Positions 59,646-64,000 of a stretch of DNA of 64,000 bases are shown piece by piece. Position 1 is the stretch's first letter; every line of letters starts with the position of its first letter. Source of the DNA: Micropterix aruncella (Eukaryota; Arthropoda; Insecta; Lepidoptera; Micropterigidae). Where the stretch lies: the NCBI GenBank assembly GCA_944548615.1, contig OX155963.1, forward strand, positions 33,077,415 through 33,141,414, read 5' to 3'. The position numbers and the translations under genes were made by a program. The notes beneath the pieces were generated by a model. It made no database searches, was not told the DNA's origin, and saw only the letters and a program-made list of their open reading frames with translations.

Positions 59646-61389
59646 CACCTAAGTTTGGTTAAACTATTATTTCTAACATTTGATGTATGGTTAGTCTGTC
59701 ATGATTCGATAACCATATCAATTGTAATGTTTGGAGTTCAGCCATAACTAGAATACTATAAATCGTACGTAGTACGATAGTCCCCAACATTAACGGCAAG
59801 AATCGTCGACTTAATACGCCGTACAATATACGTCCCTATAGGAGTGGACGGCGGTCGCTAGTTCAGATCACATAGAAATCATTTCACTTGTCCCCGCATA
59901 TTTCCGAGAAGAGGTAGCTCCCTTCATTTGACGTAAGTAGATTTCCGATAATAATTAAAATATAGAATATTGGCTTAGACCATCCTTGTCCATCTAGAGG
60001 GTTTTTTTTATTGGATTGGTTGTCTCCGCTTTCACCCACACATCGATACAACGGAATCACCGCCGAATATACGAACAGCTCGTGACGGCGATAGATCCGA
60101 CCACCTGCTCGCCTTGAGGAATAGATAATATACTTCTACTGGACTGAGCCGAAAATATCCGCGCGCCGTGTCTACGAAGCTGCTAGGATTCCGCCGAGTT
60201 GGTAGCTGCAACGAACGTGCGCCGGAGGATAAAATCCAAGGTACAAGCACTCCAATTTTACTGTGAGGTTTTCAGTTCTTGAGTTTTCGAATATTCCAAA
60301 GTTCTAATATAATCGAGGGGTAAAAATATAGCATAGGTGTAGGGCAAGAAAATACCATAAAGGAAGGGAGGCCGGTGAGAAACCGCATGGTCGAACAGTT
60401 TCATATGAATACATAGTAAAAATAATCTAACCAAAATGTCTGAAATTAAAATATTCTAAAATCTAATAATTAAAAAATATTGAAATATTATCTGCCGCGT
60501 GTTGGCGCGGAGAAAAGTACATAGGTTCATCAATGGTCGTGTCAAGTATCAAGCGTGTCAAGAAAATAAGTTGTGTCTATTAATATATAATATCCTGAGA
60601 AATTGCAAATATTAAGTTGTTAAATATAATGCTAAAATAACTTGTTGTATGAACGTCGTGGGTACACGATCCGGATTCAATCCAAATATATCCTAGCCAT
60701 CCGCGAGGTGTCTATAAATATTATTATTGTAAAATAACATTAATTAATTTAAGAATCCGAAACTGGAAAGCGTTATGCGCAAATAATAAGTAACCATATA
60801 GTACCCGTATTTTAGAGTAATAAAGAATTTAACTTTCATAACATGGTATTTCACTGAATGAAAAGAAGATGCGACTCACTACGGAATATACAACACGCGA
60901 AGTCGGCCACCAGCGCGTAATAATTACCAGCTATTCACCACCCACACCCTTCCGCTGAGCGAACCGGATAGCTGTGCTGGTGGCTTGGGATTTAGGCAGC
61001 GTCACTGGAGGACAGCCTCGTTGCCTGCACAGAGGTAAAGGACCGGGGACGCGCGAAAGGTGAGAAAGCCTCTCGAGAGGACCTGGGAATGGCGCCCGCT
61101 CATCCTTAGGACGATACCAACTTACGTTACATACGATCGTAATATTACTCAGGACTTCTCGAGACGCAGGAAGACGAGCGCGCGTCCAGGGAACTAGTCG
61201 CCGGGCTCACAGGAGTCGCAATACCTCTTCAAGGTAAGAGCCCGGACCCCTGCACAATGTAATATCAATATAATAACAAGTATGGTCGTCTTTTCTACCC
61301 GAGCTTAATAATTTTCAGAAGAATTAGGGGCTTCTATCCACGTTGACACCCTCAAAGAGGTAGCGAACGGTTTTCGTGCAGGTTGGGCC
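59646..61389. other. No gene recognised; GC-richer block near 60900-61250
   Basis: The 60640-61260 stretch changes from AT-rich with an AATAAA (60821) to GC-rich with AAGGTAAGAGCCCGG. A promoter or LTR was considered but not supported. Confidence 0.4.
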
Positions 61390-61400
61390 TTAACCGTTAT

Positions 61401-61594
61401 GGGGTGTTTACACTCTCGCGCGAGGCGCGAGGTGAGACGCAAAACCATGTCAGTAAACAAACGGAACAGAGGCAAAGCTTCTAGCAAGTAGGTAAACATT
61501 TTGTACGCTCGTTAGAAGCTTTGCCTCTGTTCCATTTGTTTACTGATATGGTTTTGCGTCTCGCCTCGCGCCTCGCGCGAGAGTGTAAAGGCCC
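61401..61594. mobile_element. Foldback element with 82-83 bp arms
   Basis: Arms 61401-61483 and 61513-61594 are inverted and about 95% alike; the spacer is 29 bp. Arm landmarks: ACACTCTCGCGCGAGGCGCG, GACGCAAAACCATGTCAGTA and CAGAGGCAAAGCTTCTA. TAT precedes it and TAT follows it. Confidence 0.92.
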
Positions 61595-61802
61595 TATTAG
61601 TGCTAAGCGGCGCAAAAGTGAGGCGATAGTTTGAATCGAAAATTGCGCAGCAGCGCAAAACTGCCGCGCACATCACTGTGTTTTTGGTGCTTCGTGGTAG
61701 TGGACGTATTCTAATCTCGCGCATAATTTGTTACGAGAGTGCATATTTATACATTTAAAATCAACTTTTTACAGTTTTTATATTTTATTGAGCAAAAATA
61801 GC

Positions 61803-62177
61803 CATGCCACTTGCAATTACTTCGGACGATGATTTGGTCTCTAATAATTGTACGGACGGTGAAACAACGGATACAAGCAGTAATAATAGCAGTATTATAA
61901 ATTTTGTATGTCTCCAACACTACTGAAAAAAAAAATTCCCGGCTCCAATTTACATCGAAAATTATCGATTATATCGAAATGGAGTGGATGAACTATAAAA
62001 CTGGCGAGTCAACATAACCATCTTCATCAACTAAAAAAATTGCACTGGAAAAATTGGACGTAGCTTGCGCCAGTGCACAGTATGTTGCAAAAAAGGGAGT
62101 GTAAAGCGATCTCGACTTATTTGCGCCCGCTGTGGGAAAGGCCTACATGCTGTTTGTGCGGCAAAGCATTCTTGTTG
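61803..62177 (+). pseudogene. piggyBac-type transposase remnant (N-tip plus C-terminal Cys cluster)
   Basis: From the ATG about 40 codons are open (acidic, Ser/Asn-rich, as in piggyBac N-termini). After stops and a frame change, the last 40 codons carry CxxCC, CxxC, H and two further Cys in the spacing of the C-terminal zinc domain. Everything between is lost. Confidence 0.75.
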
Positions 62178-62434
62178 AGATATATTTTTTATTTCCATTT
62201 CCAAAAAGAAAAAAAGGTAAATACTACGTGATATTTTATGTTTATTTTTTATATAAGTATCACAAAACATTTGTTCATTATATTAAAAAAAGAATTATAG
62301 TAATTGATTGATATTTGTCTGAATTAGGGTGTTTTATTTGACACCATTATTTTCCTTTAAAATAATCAAAAAATGTATAGCAATTTTCATATATATTCAC
62401 AAAAATTGCTTAGCACTAAAACGGTTAAGATCCA

Positions 62435-63190
62435 TTATGTTCTCGGATCGGTCGAACTCATGATTCCACTCCTATTCAGAAGCCTCCTCGTGTGGAAGGC
62501 TACCCCAGGTAAGACTCCCGAGTCTCAGGCCCTCAGTTTTCCGATCGGTCGAACTCACGATTCAACTTCTATTCAGAAGCCTTCGTATGAAAGGCTACCC
62601 CGGGCAAGACTCTCGGTTCTCAGGCCCCACTACTAGTAGATCGGTTTCCCCTGGGGGATTGCCTCCCGGCGCTACTGGAAAGTTTGCGCACCGTTCCGCG
62701 ACGCCAATCGGCTGTGCACTCTGACTAATTGCTGAAGGAGTCTGGAGACTATGGAAATATACTGTCTCCTAATCAGCGAGGCTGGATGTTGACAGGTTGT
62801 CATGCCATTCTTGAAACGACATATCGTCCACCCGATCCAGAGTCGTGCGACGGGCAAAGGAAGCCCAGGTCCGCGATAAATTCATATGATATTTTCTTGA
62901 TAATTTCTTGAAATACAACAGGTAAAGATCGTATCGTATTTGAAGTATCGTAATGGTTAATTCCAGACGGCGATACCCGTTCAAAACTGGTAGACAGGGG
63001 GCGAGGCTGCTCGCTGCCTACCTTACCGGGTGCCTCGCCGTAAGGCGTTGGCCTCTGTCGGGCTTGTTGGCTTAACTAGACAGTAGATTTGTAAGTCATC
63101 TACGCTCACCTCACGGGAGATAGAACGATCACTATCGTTAAAACTTCCTGAGGAGACGGGTTCGCCCGTTGTAGTTGACAAACTTAGTTG
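62435..63190 (+). repeat. GC1 repeat with a duplicated 5' module
   Basis: Two tandem modules of about 93 bp (GATCGGTCGAACTCATGATT at about 62447 and GATCGGTCGAACTCACGATT at about 62543) precede the usual GC1 body (GGCTGTGCACTCTGACTAAT, GGCGTTGGCCTCTGTCGGGC). The 3' stem is GACGGGTTCGCCCGTTGTAG, ending ACTTAG instead of CTCTAG. Confidence 0.7.
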
Positions 63191-63254
63191 CCACTCTCAA
63201 AGAGTCATTTACTAAATAATATGTCTACATGTATACATTTTAAAAATATACTGT

Positions 63255-63385
63255 TCCTTACTTTTCCGGCCCACCAACCGACCAGAAGATAAAGTATTGT
63301 GACGCGCATTTTTTTTCGAGATCAAGAGGGAAATATTCATTTTGAGCACCCCTGAGACGATTTTCCATTTTTTTCAAAGTTTTTG
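63255..63385 (+). repeat. PG1 left-end fragment
   Basis: TTACTTTTCCGGCCCACCAA, AAAGTATTGTGACGCGCATT, TTTTTTCGAGATCAAGAGGG and ATTTTGAGCACCCCTGAGAC match 7207-7320. Confidence 0.75.
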
Positions 63386-63450
63386 GTCAAAAGTTGCTTA
63401 TTTGCTCGTACTGATTTACCCACTTCAAGGTGTCCCTAATTAAAAACTCA
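63386..63450. repeat. End fragment related to the TIR element at 1208-1592
   Basis: AAAAGTTGCTTATTTGCTCG then TACTGATTTACCCACTTCAA corresponds to the right end at 1538-1585. Confidence 0.6.
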
Positions 63451-64000
63451 TCCTGTATTTAGGTTTAACGATTGACAAAAATTTAAAATAGAGTATCTAA
63501 TAACGACAATATATGCGATTTATTGGGTAATTGTTTAAAAATCCAATTAAAAAGGTTTTACGTTTAAACGACATTGATTGGATGTCTCTGACATTCGCAC
63601 ATATATTTTAGGTTTAGAAACATAAAATTACTAAATTAGATTTTAATTCAAAAAAAAAAAATATTTGAAATATTCGGCTTACATTGTCTAATAAAAACTA
63701 GATGACAGGTAGAAAAAAAATTATTTTATTCGTTTTTCGTTTATTTAGGTGCAATTAATATTGCAGGAAGCTGCAATTACTATTATTCGGACACAAAATA
63801 AAAATGAAATGCTTGATATGCCTTTATTTTGTGGCATATACCACAAATCCAAATAATTTTACATACAGCATGATGTGCTATCAATTCTAGTTATAAAAAT
63901 GTAATTTCATTTGCCTATATTGATGGCTAATATAATTTAAAAAATCAATCAAAGCGCGTAGTTCACGCGTATTTTGTAATTTCGTAGTATTGACGCAAAT
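63451..64000. other. No recognisable feature
   Basis: AT-rich sequence to the window edge. Confidence 0.5.

Larger units (their letters stand above)
61390..62428 (+). mobile_element. piggyBac-like element, internally deleted, left end split by a foldback element
   Basis: TTAA at 61390-61393 and 62425-62428. The left end reads CCGTTAT, then the foldback insert, then TATTAGTGCTAAGC; the right end in reverse reads CCGTTTTAGTGCTAAGC. A start region (ATG at 61803, MPLAITSDDDLVSNNCTDGE) and the transposase's C-terminal Cys-rich end (62075-62177: CTVCCKKGSVKRSRLICARC, then CGKGLHAVCAAKHSC and TGA) remain. The catalytic core is deleted. Confidence 0.82.

Noticed and set aside
60640..61260. Possible LTR or promoter (AATAAA then GC-rich segment)
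   Set aside because: No paired LTR, TG...CA boundary, primer-binding site or target duplication could be shown.

Overview
This is a 64 kb piece of an insect nuclear genome, almost certainly from a moth or butterfly. It is AT-rich. It carries one split protein-coding gene with GT-AG introns. It also holds many non-autonomous Helitrons with the TCTATACTAATATTA and TCCTACTAATATTA 5' ends and CTAG 3' ends that are typical of Lepidoptera, along with RTE, CR1/Jockey-like, mariner, Penelope and piggyBac debris. No bacterial, viral or organellar gene, rRNA, tRNA or CRISPR array was seen.

The only host gene recognised runs on the + strand from the ATG at 17809 to the TAA at 43969. Five coding exons (17809-17866, 24007-24059, 34876-34995, 42858-43070, 43859-43969) join in frame to give 184 codons plus stop. 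The product is an EF-hand protein of the sarcoplasmic calcium-binding protein / calexcitin type, with three intact calcium loops and a fourth that is degenerate. An acceptor just before the ATG implies an untranslated leader exon upstream that I could not locate. Introns of 6.1, 10.8, 7.9 and 0.8 kb are filled with transposons.

Layout. 1-17.8 kb (upstream or leader intron): LINE tails, four copies of a G-rich family called PG1 here, CR1/Jockey-like LINE fragments, Helitrons, a TA-flanked MITE and two copies of a GC-rich family called GC1 here. Intron 1: a Helitron, a decayed mariner, a tandem-repeat TIR element (HR1), a LINE with a MITE nested in it, and a Penelope-like fragment. Intron 2: an (AT)n tract, a LINE, a palindromic GC1 composite, a minisatellite and a hAT end. 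Intron 3: a Jockey-superfamily LINE, an RTE fragment and several CT1 repeats. Intron 4: mostly one GC1 composite. 44-64 kb (downstream): a 270 bp (AT)n tract, a TTAA-flanked element, HR1, GC1, more LINEs, a double palindrome, a Helitron, and two internally deleted piggyBac-like elements. One of these is split by an RNase H-bearing LINE with a clean 13 bp target duplication, the other by a foldback element.

No new multi-gene system is present. The best candidates for undescribed biology are repeat families: GC1 (GC-rich, 3' stem-loop, inverted composites), HR1 (TIR element with in-frame 120 bp repeats), PG1 (G-quadruplex-prone) and CT1 (a hairpin with a compensatory change). All labels PG1, GC1, HR1, CT1, TL1, Hel-A/B/C and LINE-A/B/C/D are mine.
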